This document shows, in pieces, positions 11,201 through 22,235 of a DNA stretch of 64,000 bases (the stretch's first letter is position 1; every line of letters starts with the position of its first letter). The stretch is from Crambe crambe (Eukaryota > Porifera > Demospongiae > Poecilosclerida > Crambeidae), in assembly GCA_963924555.1 (NCBI GenBank), contig OZ004588.1, forward strand, positions 7,537,205 through 7,601,204. Reading direction: 5' to 3'. The notes under the pieces were generated by a model, which was given only the letters and a program-made list of their open reading frames with translations, ran no database searches and was not told where the DNA came from. The translations under genes were made by a program, and so were the position numbers.

Positions 11201-14104
11201 GCAAATATCTACAACATTGAAATGATTAACATGTAGAGAAAAATTCTCTTCATACATTGAAGATTCCCTAAAATGAGGTCATCCCTCTAATCAGCCACTT
11301 TCCCTAGCCCTAGCCCCTACTAGCCTAGCCCTAGGGTACCCCTCTAATCAGCCACTTACTAGCCACATACTTACTGGACAACTTTGGTGTGTCCCCCTCT
11401 AGCAGCCACGTGGAGGGGGGTGGAGCGTGAGGTCCGATGGCGTCTGGTTATGTGCCCCCCAAACTGGTGTAGCAGTTTGACAAGAGAATCGTAGCCATAG
11501 CCAGCAGCCAACAGCAAGGGCCAATCATGTGACTCATTCTAACAACAAGATACACGATATTGTTACTACGGAGAAGAGAGGGAATGGAGGAGAGAGGAAG
11601 GGGAGGAGAGAGAGGAGAGAGGGGAGGAGGAGGGAAGGGGGTTAGCCTCGTACCCAGGCCCGCTTTTTTCGCGGGGAGGTGGAAAAAAGCGGGCCTGGGT
11701 ACGAGGCTAGGAAGGGGGTAAACTCACTTCAGGGTTGACGTTGTCTCCATTTTGTAAGACATGGATGATATTTTCCTTGTGACCTGAGTTGGCCACCGCA
11801 AATAAAAGAGGGGTGATCAATCCACTCTGTCGTCTGGCAAAGAGAAACAAACAACAATAAAGTAGAACAAGTGGACCAGCCTAGTTGCACACACAGCCCT
11901 AGCCCTAGCCCTAGTTGCACACACAGCCCTAGCCCTAGCCCTAGTTACACACACAGCCCTCCTAGCCCTAGCCCTAGTGTGTGTGTAACCATTGAGTAGC
12001 CGCTGCTGAGTTGTGTAAGTGAGAAGTGTACCCACCTCTGATAGGCCTGCTCCAGCACAGCTGTGATCTCTGTGAACTCATTCCCACGAGAAATGTCAAG
12101 GGCAGGCTTCAGCTCGCTGAGGCCCAAGTGATTAGGATAGGCCAGGATTGCTTTCACACACTCTATGTGACCACGATCCACTGCATAGTGCAGGGGGAGA
12201 AGACCTGAACTGTCCTTAGTGGCTGGATGAGCATGAGCACTGCAAGAAGATCATTTATTACTAGTAAGGAGCCTAGTACCCCATGGGTTATGGGAGGAGC
12301 CTAGTACCCCATGGGTTACGTAGGCAGGAGTCTAATACCCCATGGGTTACGGCAGGAGTCTAGTACCCCATGGGTTATGGCAGGGACATTAATATTGGAC
12401 TGTTGGACAATTTAGCTGGAGAATTGGACTTTGATTGGGTTATAAAATGACTTACTTCAGGAGTATTTGGAGACACCTGAGGTTGCCCTTCTCAGCTGCA
12501 AAGTGAACGGCTGTTTTCATGGAGTGATCAGCATCTTCACTGCTTTCACACCAGCTGGTTTCCATCGAGTCAGTCAACGAGTCAACTAAGTCACATGACT
12601 ACAAAACACAAAGGTCACCCCTCAAAAAAGAATTCTCTTTGGTCACCTTCATTTGCTCACCTTCATTTGCATGAAATCCAATGGGCAATCTCCTTTCTTG
12701 AGCATGTCTCGCATGAGGTGATCTTGGTTGTGGATGGCTGCCAACATGAGTAATGTGCAGCCATTCTCAGAGACTGCACATAAGTCTGATGGATACAATT
12801 GATTGACATTCAGACTACCCTGCACAATGTATCAGGATAATTACAACATTCCTCTGGTATGAGCAGCTCTATGCACATACAGATATGGTGTCTCGACAAA
12901 GTCTCTGCATGCGTTCCTTCAAGTGTTGGCTGATGATCTGACGACATTCGTATGCTCGTTGCTTTCTGGCCAGGAAGGAAGGGATGCACATGTTCTTATC
13001 CTCCCGACATGCGTCTGCTCCTCGTCGCAGTAGAATGCTGAGTCAGCACAATGGAAATGAGTGAGCATTTTAAGGGGGTGTGGTGTGGGAGTGACTTACC
13101 TGACGATGCGTGGGTGAGTGGAGTTGACTGCTATGTGTAGAGGGGGGAGCTCATCAGAGGTCGAAGGTGCATTCACATCCGCTCCAAATACACATATCAG
13201 CACCTGCACAGATACACCATGGACAGACACACAGACAGCACTTGGACAATGACTGATGGACTCATGAGATAGCATGTCACACACTAACCTCAACGAGAGT
13301 CTCGTGACCCAATTGTACAGCAAGGCTGAGGGGAGTGACCCCTGCTCTGTCCTTGAGACAAATGTCGGCTTTGAAGGAGTTGACCAGTATGAAGAGAAGG
13401 GGTAGTTGGGGTAAACCTGCACAGATACATACACACATTATCCAGTCCTCCCTGGAGACTTAAGAGAGAAAGAGACCAACTCACCTCCTTTGATGGCCAC
13501 ATGGATGAGTAAGTCCCCATCATTATTCCGCTCATCATTCACATTAAAACTGAAGGACTAAAAATAGTATATGAAATAAATGGAGTCATAGAGACCAATA
13601 GGACTAACTCACATTCAGCATGACAATCAAGCGGTAGAAAGCATCAGGTTTTTCTGCTAGTTCAAAGATGAGCTTTCTGTCTTCAGGTTTGAGGGGCTGG
13701 CCTTGGAGGACACGTTTGCGAGCACTGAAGAGCGCACGAGAGGAAGGGAGAATTCGTCGCAGCTCAGCCTTGATACACACTTCATCAGGAGTGCGTTCTG
13801 CAAGGAAACACACATTTCCTAATTAGCCCACAAGAACAAGAAGGACATGCCAACTCATGCAAATATTCCTAGGACAGGTCTGGGCAGGTTAAGCAGACAA
13901 ATCAAATGTTTTGATTTATGCCTAATCAGTGGAGTCACTAGAGCGCGAGTAGCTGGTACCACAATCATAAACATTCCATGGGAGCTCAAGGTGAATATTT
14001 ATGGTGTGGTGCCATGTAACACATTACCTACATGCTTTGCTTACCCACAATCCTCACCACACTAATTAAAGATACCACTTAAATCTGTACTTAGCATTAG
14101 CAAT

Positions 14105-14136
<32 letters not shown>

Positions 14137-15094
14137 CCAAATTGGTGATGATCCAGCTTTCCATAGGAGTTTTCTTACTTTCAGTATCCTTCTGGGTCCA
14201 GATCAAATTATTGGATTGTGATCGCTTCAAAAGTACCTGCACAACATCTGATAAGCCCAGAGCACAAGCCAAGTGGGCCAAAGTACAACCGTCACCTTTG
14301 AAACTGCAATCCACAGGGAGAGCCTGCAGCAGATAATCAAATGAGATTGTCAATTTGGTTAAGGGCCTAATCTACCCCAAATATGTGGTTTCCATAATGC
14401 CTCATAGTGTGGGTATTACCAGTGAGAGTAGTAGGTGGAGATAAGATGTGCTCAATCGCTTACAAAAGAATGACACAATACAAGGCATGAGTATTGGGGG
14501 GATTGTCAACAGAAAAAAGTGATTGTTTAGGCTGAGGTCAGAGGGTGCAATCTCCCATCACGCAAACATTGCCTTAGTTGATGTAAGAGAGTTTCCAGTC
14601 AAGTACACACTTACCTTCTACTCAAAAGAAAAACATAAGGTGAAATAAAAAGTACCACATCTCAATGCTTACATCTGAGAATGATACTAGTTCTAGTGCA
14701 GGTGGAATAATTAGACACTTACTCGATCCTCCAAGAGTGCATCAAGGGACTTGTGGCTGTTGGTGGCCAAGAGAAGCTTGCAAAACTCATAAGGATATTT
14801 GTCCAACTCTGCCGTCTTGTACGTGTCCACTAGAGTTTGTTTGTCCGGCCATAGGGAGGGGAATGGGACCAGTGGATCACCAGTCACGTAAGAGTGGAAA
14901 CTCAACTTCTGACCCCACAGAGTGCTACATATGGTGCGTGTTGCATGTATGATGTGTGTGGTAGGAGGCGTGGCACCGTCCCTGCGTCTTATGCGTGGGG
15001 AAGATGATGGTGTAATCTCCCCGTTCCTCTTGAGGAGGGGTGGGGATGGCTTCATCTCGGGTTTTCTCCCATTCTGGGAAGTATTCTCACTCAT
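8278..15094 (-). CDS. Multi-ankyrin-repeat protein, 19 exons, unknown family
   Basis: Function not recognised. Start ATG 15094 (MSENTSQNGRKPEMK; an upstream in-frame TTG is not used). Exons: 15094-14723, 14323-14179, 13797-13613, 13557-13485, 13416-13289, 13203-13100, 13037-12881, 12819-12661, 12598-12456, 12239-12036, 11833-11728, 11538-11375, 11208-11041, 10961-10620, 9688-9467, 9290-9097, 9014-8821, 8762-8635, 8524-8278; all phases agree, 1144 residues. Ankyrin units are spread over most of it, e.g. GCTLAHLACALGLSDVVQVL, TPLSLAVQLGHETLVE, LPLHYAVDRGHIECVKAIL, TPLHVAARGGHTKVVQ, GQTALHRA and GNTALHLACNKADKRTV. A Ser-rich, charged linker (exons 15-16) separates the last two units from the rest. 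No kinase, death, SAM or Rel domain seen. Introns carry most of the repeats in this window. Confidence 0.85.
9770..10505. repeat. Degenerate tandem array of an interspersed intronic repeat
   Basis: About five units, 120-165 bp apart, each holding TTAACACTCAAAAGTGAGTC, GCATCATGCTGACTGTTTAG, ATTGGTCTTGAGAAAA and TTTCCCAAGTCTATAGACTT. Non-coding, inside the ankyrin gene. Related sequence appears in introns at 29755-30045 and 41030-41160. Confidence 0.75.
11281..11360. repeat. CCCTAG-rich patch with flanking direct repeat
   Basis: Several CCCTAGC units lie between two copies of CCCTCTAATCAGCCACTT. Intronic, ankyrin gene. Confidence 0.5.
11643..11709. mobile_element. Foldback MULE-like element, copy 1
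   Basis: A 67-bp near-complete palindrome with 28-bp perfect arms starting TAGCCTCGTACCCAGGC. It is flanked by a perfect 10-bp direct repeat GGAAGGGGGT (11633-11642 and 11710-11719). Arms and 9-10 bp target duplication fit a non-autonomous Mutator-like element. A second copy lies at 62748-62824. Inside an intron of the ankyrin gene. Confidence 0.75.
11884..11995. repeat. CCCTAG hexamer / GCACACACAG minisatellite
   Basis: Three units of a GTTGCACACACAG block followed by (CCCTAG)2-3, ending in an inverted TAGTGTGTGTGTAAC. Telomere-like in period but not the animal TTAGGG sequence. Intronic. Confidence 0.65.
12268..12384. repeat. Minisatellite, four units of about 30 bp
   Basis: Each unit contains CTAGTACCCCATGGGTTA; the four units differ at few positions. 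Intronic, ankyrin gene. Confidence 0.75.
14105..14133. repeat. Run of 29 consecutive C
   Basis: Pure C tract on the plus strand, so G29 in the ankyrin pre-mRNA, about 45 bases downstream of the exon 2 donor. Exact length is a likely sequencing and assembly weak point. Confidence 0.8.
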
Positions 15095-15782
15095 GTTGTA
15101 TGGATCAAGGAACAAATGTACTATAAAATGGAATGAAATAAAGAGAACCTTATATACTGGCAGCTCTATGGCTTATTGTAACTTCCTGTGGTCAGTATCA
15201 AAGGGCAATGCTGACCATCACTACACATTAATTTTTCCAAATTGTATAGTGTGGTTGAGTTACCATGGAGAGGAAAATGGGGTGATCTCATTTACTTACT
15301 TAACCACTACAATTGTGTTGCAAAATACTAATCAGCTCTCTCTCGTAGCTAAAAAAAAAACCTCGCCAGTCCTTAATAGACACTCTACACCAGTTTGCTA
15401 GCCAGCTATGAACTTCTCAGCAGACCAAATTATTATCGCAGGTTATTATAAACTGGTTAACCCGTTAACTAGCAAGCTCCCAAGCTTGGCAGTCTCTATA
15501 GAACTCACTTATTAATGAAGATGGCTGGCTAGCTTACGGAAGCATCTCACATTGCAAAAGACAGGTTCATTATTTCTATCCTTTTGGAGTGGGTCATGGG
15601 ATCATACGGAGCTGCTATTATAAGGGAAATATAAGGCACCGACCAGCTTTCCCGGGTTCCCCCCGCCCTAAAGTATAATGCCACACCCGATTATTATTAT
15701 TGTTTGCGAGTTTCGCGCATGCTTATTATTAATGCGCATGTTTACTAAGAAAAGGTGAAAGGTCATAGGCTTGGTCCCCACC
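15095..15782. promoter_or_regulatory. Divergent intergenic region, ankyrin gene / ATXN7L3
   Basis: 688 bp between outward-facing starts. TTTCGCGC, an E2F-type core, lies at 15711-15718, about 65 bp upstream of the ATXN7L3 ATG. No other gene or repeat stands out. Confidence 0.45.
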
Positions 15783-17760
15783 ATGGATTTTTCTCGGCAT
15801 TCAGAGCTGCTTGAAGGAGTAGTGAACCAGCTGATCGATGAAGAAGCACTAGGAGTGTGTTTTGAGATGCACAGAGCGATCAAGCTTGGCTACTATGAAC
15901 TTCTGTACCCTGAAGACAGGTACCTCAGTCCCTTTGTAAGTGATTTAGGAGTGTACTTTTTCTCTGTAGTGTGTATGATAAGCAGCCCATCGTGGATGTG
16001 AAAGGTCTGGACATCTTTGGAAGTAGTCCTCTCTCTGTCAAGAAGAATATTGACTGCATTTGTCCCAACTGTTCTCGGACTCTGGGGGCCTCAAAGTTTG
16101 CTCCCCACTTGGAGAAGTGCATGGGAATGGGAAGAAACAGTACACGACTTGCTGCCAATAAGAAGTAAGTATAGCCAGAGTCTTTATAGTATCAGCATCT
16201 GCCAACAAGAACCAGTATCTGCCACCATGGCATGATATGCAAGGCCACCCATAATGGTATTAGGATTTGAGTAGGAGAGAAGTATTCTGATGAAATAAGT
16301 AATCCCGTGCCATCCCTATTAGAGAGTACTATCGTGTGCTCTGATATCAACAACGGCCACTTCCTTTTCAAACTTTGCCACAAGGATTCATAGGATCGTG
16401 TGTGTGTATTGTACATGTAGACAGAAGATAGTGGTTGACAGTGAACAAGAACAATCAGATGACAATGAAGACGAGTGGAATCCTGAAGCCAGAAAGGGAG
16501 GTGGTGGAGGGGGAGGAGGAACAGCATCAAAGAAAATGAAAAAGGAGAAACTCGCCACTTCCTCTCCTCATAGAAGTGGGCGTGGTCCAGGTCGTCCCCC
16601 GAAGCAGCACAGGGATCGAGGAGGAGGGAAGGATCACCATCATCATCACCATCATCACCATCATCATAATCCACACACTGGTGACACGCCCAACTACCCC
16701 AATGCAGGAGATTTCCACTCTCTCAAGGTACCATCTAGTGTGCTCTTTACTTGCTCTGATGGGTCACCTCTGCTATGCATGTAGCCATCCCAACAGATGC
16801 ACACAGTCCATTCCTTTAAAGGCCTTCCCATGGAGTACAAAATCAGTCTCCTTGACCAAATATGTGGAGTGGTCTCAGAGAGAACTGGAAGATTGTGCAC
16901 CAGGTAAGACGCATATACAAACAAACGACATCTGAAGAAGTGTGTACAGTTTCAATGTGACAATTTGATATAGGTCAGTGAACTGCCCTCAACATGCAGA
17001 GGAACAACGACTAGAACTTCGCTCCATTTTACTCAGTGAGTGTTACACAAATAGATGACTGGCGAGTTCCTTGATAATTATGATTGTCATGTCACAGAGG
17101 AAAGGAGGCAGTCACTGGATGATGTGGGACCAGTCGGACCACCTCCTGCGAAGAAGTCAAGAAGGTGAGGACCACTTGTAATAAATATAAATTTAAGTAT
17201 TAATTTTTCTTCAGTGCTCACAAGAACTCTCCAGAAGGATCTGATGGTGAGTTATTGTAAGATTAATACAATGTAGTTGCCCACCAGTGAATGGACCAGT
17301 ATTATAGACACAGTACTAGTGTTTCCCCCCAGTATACTAAATGCAGGGCAGGCCACCTTGGAAACTTCAAAGGAAGTGGGCTGGGTCTATGGCATTAATT
17401 GAATATACTTAAGCACCCTACCGCTAGGGGGGACTCTGCAGATATCTTAGTGGAACCTCTGAGTAAATGTAGAGGTTGTCGAGGTTAAAAATCTAGTAAT
17501 GCTATGGGAAAGGGTGTAGGTCCTTTGTTGGGAGGTTGTCCTTTTCTTGGAGAGTCCTTCATCAGTGGTTTCACTTAAGCGTGATAACAGAATGTGTGTA
17601 CAATGCAGAGGTAGATGTTGAAGCTGGCTATCGATCCTCCAAAGTGAGCGGGGGACATGGTGAGACTTCTGTATGGAAGAAAAAGAGCAGCAAGAAAGGG
17701 AAGCGTGGACATGGGATCACAACAGCAACAACTGTCTTGCACTCTTCATCCATGCTCTAA
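15783..17760 (+). CDS. ATXN7L3: Ataxin-7-like protein 3 (SGF11), SAGA deubiquitinase subunit
   Basis: Subunit of the SAGA deubiquitinase module that activates the USP22/Ubp8 enzyme on histone H2B. Exons 15783-15919, 15970-16164, 16421-16727, 16797-16903, 16974-17035, 17098-17164, 17215-17246, 17609-17760 give 352 residues, the usual animal length. Start is in a CACCATGG context. The SGF11 zinc finger is intact: CICPNCSRTLGASKFAPHLE then KCMGMGRNSTRLAANKK. The SCA7 zinc-binding domain follows: ICGVVSERTGRLCTR and SVNCPQHAEEQRLEL. Between them lie a Gly run, an AT-hook-like GRGPGRPPK and an 11-His run. Exon 4 must start at 16797 to keep frame (MHTVHSFKGLPMEYK). Confidence 0.95.
17450..17565. 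repeat. Intronic inverted-repeat family, copy C
   Basis: Starts AGTGGAACCTC and ends in an imperfect inverse; shares GGTCCTTTGTTGGGAGGTTG with copy B. Lies in the last intron of ATXN7L3. Confidence 0.45.
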
Positions 17761-17946
17761 ACTAGTCATTTTATAATCATTTTGTTGAATCAGGTCTAAA
17801 CAGACACTTTAATTTTATCATGTCAGCATAGCTGTGTGAATAAGGATGCACAATAATAATAATATACAAAAAGTGAGACGAAATCGTCAACATACAGTAA
17901 GTACAACTGTACATAAGTGTGTTGGTATTAGGAAAGGTATACACTC

Positions 17947-20823
17947 TTACAGCATAAATTTGTCCTGTTCTTCTGGCTTCACTATCCAGCGTGAGCCCCA
18001 GTTCTTTTGAAAGTGAGAACTAAGTTTCTCTTTGGCTGTCTGATAGTCAGTGGCCAGCGATTTGACTTGGTTGTAGTTGCAGTGCCTTCGTAAGTGGACA
18101 GCCGTCACATGAGGTGTTGGTTCCTTGTTTTTCTTTGTTGCTTGACTACCTTTCTTCTTCCCAGATGGAGGTTGCAATGGCCCTGAGAACGGCATTGCTT
18201 TATTCTCATCCTTCCCTATTGTGTCTATCACATAAAAATCTTCTGATTCTCTATTCAGCATGAAAGGTACCACACCCATTAGTGCACTGGGAGGAAGGAG
18301 TTTACTAGAAACCACTAAACGTTTGAGTTGGTCACTGGCTATGGCATCCCACAGATTCAGAAATCCTTCAAAGAGAAATTGTTTGCAGAGACGAGATGGG
18401 ACCATGTCGTCCAGTTTTCCGGTACGAGCATGGATGACCTCCACAGACTGATCCCCCCACATCCAGTTGAGGGAGAGAGTGGGGGATTTTGAAGGGTGGC
18501 GAGCGGACGGATTGCTGACCCCGTGGAGCAGTGGGTAGTTCGGAACATAAGGCTCGGGGAGATCAGTCAGTCCCGACACTCTAGTGTAGACTGCTCTTGT
18601 TAGGTGATGCTCATTAAATAGGGAACCCACAATAATAGACTTGAAGTAGATGGGCTCTATATAGAGTGAGAGTAGAGAGCCTTGAACACCCAACACGTTC
18701 CAGCGGGCTAACTTGTCACTGCAAGACATGGTGAGGAGTCTTTCTCCTGCCAGTACCCCATCCCACGTCTGAACCTGCAACCAACAAAGACTCAAATGCT
18801 GACATTGCAAAATGCCATAAGTCAAATATATTATATATAAGTGGGGGACATTTTAACTGCCCATGCACCTGATTGGATGCTAGCACTGTTCCTTCTCCAG
18901 CTTCTATTTTCACTCGAGCATGGCCACGCCCCTTTTTACTGGAGTAATCGGTCTCCACTGCCCCACTGGTCTCGTCACGAGGGGAGAAGACGCGGGCATC
19001 CCCACAGGGGGCAGTGCTGATGTACATGTGAAAGGAGATGCCAGGTTTCAATGAGTATTTCCCCGATGGGGCACGTTCCAGAATGGAAGCTGAATCTTGA
19101 CCTTTAGCACAGAGGTCCAATTGGGCATACAAGAAGCGTAAAAACGATCGCCTTGTGATGACCTCAGCATGACAGTCATTCAGAGCCAAACCAGAGTCAC
19201 TCATAAATTCACCATTGATGCATTTAGTGCCAGTTCCCATGGCAACCACTTCTCCACCCACATCTCTGTGGACCATGCCGAGTCCAGAGCTCCCTTTCAT
19301 CATCACCACCGAGGCAAGCACCTGCAAAGAATAGAAGAGGGTCACTAAGTATTGATGATGGACACAGGGTTACCAGAAATGACAATCCCGTACCACATCA
19401 AGGGGAGTAGGCTTGAAGTTATGCCCACAATTTTGGTTCATTAAACAAGCAAAATTTGGTGAATATAGTATGATGCTCCATTTCATGCTGCTAGCATACT
19501 AGGCTCAAGCTTAAAGGGGAGGTAGGGGGCAAGGGGTGTGAACTCACTTTTTTCAGGTTCTCTGACATGACAGGGGGTATCTGTGTCACTAGTCCTGAAA
19601 AGTGTTCCTCACTGAGTGACTTAATGCGATCAGCAAGCATTTTGGAGACATCAGGACCTGAATAAGGTCAAAAGATCAGCCAGTATTGTGACTCCATTTG
19701 TTTTCACTCGCCTATTACAGAAGCTGGATTAGGGACAGTCCCTCCAGACGACACATCAAAGGAGTGGACATTGTGAAGGTATTGAAGAGCCTTTTCAGCA
19801 GCGGCTGCTTTAGCAGCCTTCTTGGTACTCCCACTACCAGTGAATTCCCAGCCCCTCACCGTCACACAACATTCAAACTCGCGAGCATGAGCAGGGCCTG
19901 TGTCTGTTACAGTGCATACACATAGTAATGATTTAGAACCCAGGACCATAATATATATTACACTACTCCATAATAATAATTATGTCTCCCTAAAATTTAA
20001 TAGAATAGCTATCAGAGAAATCATGCGAGTCTAAACATTTCACCCATTTGATATATTGAAAGTTATTATAAGCCAAAAATAAGCACATTTCTCCCTTCTC
20101 TTTATACCTCTGAAGTTGAAGATGGCTCCTTGGTGCTTCTGGATCAGTTCGCTGACAGGATGGACAAAGGACACAGAAGCTGCAGGAGGTGCTTGACGTG
20201 GGCGTTTTGGATCAGGTGGACCCAACTCTGCTTCATTTTTATCCTTAGGGGCTTCACCTTCAGAGGACTGATGCTCAGAGTTTTCTGTAAAGTCTGGAAG
20301 GGGGACATGGACCATTCAAACATTCACATATAAAGTGTGCTATGTGTGTTTGTGGAGCAATGAAATTTGTATTACTGATATATCTGAGACTCTCCTTCCA
20401 AAACTGCCAGACTTTCTTTTTACACATATTTTGTTACATGGATTTCTGGCTGCCATGGAAAACCCAGTCCCTGACTCAACCAAGGATGGACCAACCATGG
20501 GATTGCGGTGCAGGTGGTGTTCCTTCCCTTTTCTTTGTTTCTGTGGCTGCAGGAACAAACTTAATGCCAGAGGCATCAGGTGTCTCCATCCCAAGGCTCA
20601 AGTTGATGTTGTATATACTTCTGAGAGCGCTAGCAGCGGCTGCCTGCTTAGCTCGCTTCTTGGAGCTGCCTTTCCCAGTGTAGGCCACGTCCAAGATAGT
20701 CACCTTGTACACGAATTCCTTGATGTGTGCAGGGCCACTCTCCTCTATCAATTCATACTTGCAGCCCGAGTGGTAGGAATTCAGTACCATGCAAGGATTG
20801 CTACCTTGTCCCATCATAGCCAT
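17947..20823 (-). CDS. ADAR: Adenosine deaminase acting on RNA (ADAR2-like)
   Basis: Converts A to I in double-stranded RNA. Exons 20823-20481 (end uncertain; 20496 also fits), 20284-20108, 19903-19712, 19657-19548, 19321-18869, 18774-17947; about 700 residues. dsRBD1: [45 protein letters not shown]. dsRBD2 is split over exons 2-3: [12 protein letters not shown] to [16 protein letters not shown] and [18 protein letters not shown]. The deaminase domain has the catalytic [12 protein letters not shown], the zinc Cys in [11 protein letters not shown] and the second Cys in [17 protein letters not shown]. Two dsRBDs and no Z-alpha domain suit the ADAR2 class. Intron 19711-19658 has a GC donor (ATAG|GCGAGT); no GT donor there keeps frame. 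Head to head with SMUG1. Confidence 0.95.
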
Positions 20824-20964
20824 TGCTGTTTCCCCCTTGCTGTAGCTCTTCTTTTACTAAAAAAAAATTTTTAAGCTTATGATGCGCTCCAATTGGAGTC
20901 TAAATTTCACCATGTGGATTGTTCGACCTTTGTACCTTTATAAAGTGAGAGATCAGAACCACAA
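20824..20964. promoter_or_regulatory. ADAR/SMUG1 bidirectional promoter with palindromic CCAAT box
   Basis: 141 bp between start codons. CTCCAATTGGAG at 20887-20898 is a perfect palindrome and so presents CCAAT to both genes. A TATAAA at 20939-20944 is too near the SMUG1 ATG to be a normal TATA box for that start. Confidence 0.55.
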
Positions 20965-22084
20965 ATGAGCCACAAGAAGCGGAGATTAGAATGTGAAGAG
21001 AAGGAGGGGGATTTCCCAGCAGCGAAGAGAGGGAAGGTGAAGAGTAATGGAGAAGGGAATGAGCTGTCAGAGGATGCATCAGTACCTTTATCAACTCCAG
21101 CCGATATTGCTCTCCAGCTGTTGAATGTGGAAGAAGCAATGTGCAAGGCCCTCAGCCAGCTGAGCTTTCCTGCACCTGTGACACACATTTACAACCCTCT
21201 GGACTATGCTGCCAACACACACTCCACTTATGTCAAGAACTATGGAAATGGTGTGAAGAAGATCTTGTTTCTTGGTATGAATCCCGGCCCATTTGGAATG
21301 GCTCAAAATGGGGTGAGGAGGGGACAACTAAACAGTAATGAGGGTGTTCCATCATACCTAATAAGGAATTCATAGGTTCCCTCGTTCTCAAGCATAGGTC
21401 ACCGTGCGTCCACTTTTTTGCCTACAGGTGGCATTTGGTGATACTGAAATGGTACAGAACTGGCTTGGTATTTCAGGCACTGTGGGTAAGCCAGAACCAG
21501 AACACCCCAGTAGAATAATCCACGGTCTAGCCTGTCCTAAAGCTGAAGTGTCGGGTTCTAGATTCTGGGGGCTGTTTAGGGATCTATGTGGCACTCCCAT
21601 AGTATTCTTCAAAAACTGTTTCGTGCACAATTATTGCCCCTTTTGTTTCATGAACAAAACTGGCAAAAACATAACACCACCCTCACTCAAAGCGCAAGAG
21701 AAGACCCAACTCCAGGAGATATGTGATGGTGCTTTATTTGAAGTGATTGAACTGATGCAAGTGGATTGGGTAGTGGGTATAGGCAAGTATGGAGCAGACA
21801 GAGCCAAGGCAGCACTGAAGTCAAACTATCTCTCCGCTACTGCAGCTAATGGTGGAAATGCCAAGAAAGGGTCTTATTGTAAGAAGAGTTCTAATGGTGT
21901 TGAGACTTTTACAGTGCTTCCATGTGGTGGTGATAGTCATGGTATTGCTAGGGAGGTTCATGTGTGCAGCATCATGCATCCAAGTCCCATCAATCCAGCT
22001 ACCCATAAGGGCTGGGCTGACATCGTCACTGCCCAGCTAAAGGACTTTGGTTTACTAGATATTATCACAGCAATAGAAAAATAA
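20965..22084 (+). CDS. SMUG1: Single-strand-selective uracil-DNA glycosylase SMUG1
   Basis: Nuclear base-excision repair enzyme removing uracil and oxidised pyrimidines. Two exons, 20965-21312 and 21428-22084, give 334 residues. Catalytic motif I GMNPGPFGMAQNGVAFGD spans the intron; motif II HPSPINPATHKGW is intact. Other family blocks: VSGSRFWGLFRDLCG, FFKNCFVHNYCP, NITPPSL. Compared with human SMUG1 (270 residues) it has a basic N-terminal tail (HKKRRLECEEKEGDFPAAKR) and an insert of about 40 residues before the HPSP motif (GGNAKKGSYCKKSSNGVETF region). Divergent from ADAR. Confidence 0.95.
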
Positions 22085-22235
22085 CACTCTACCATACCAG
22101 ATTAGTCACCAGAATTTGATTCTTAATAATGCCCACCTCTGATTTCACATGCGAAACTTTAGATAACAAATTTTAATTGTTATTGGATGACTGGATAAGT
22201 ATAAGCAATCAGGTTACCGTCACTATTTTTAAGTG

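Noticed and set aside
11884-11995. Internal telomere repeat
   Set aside because: The hexamer is CCCTAG, not CCCTAA, and it alternates with a GCACACACAG block, so it is a local minisatellite.
20939-20944. TATA box for SMUG1
   Set aside because: Only 20 bp before the ATG, too close for a normal initiation site unless translation starts downstream.
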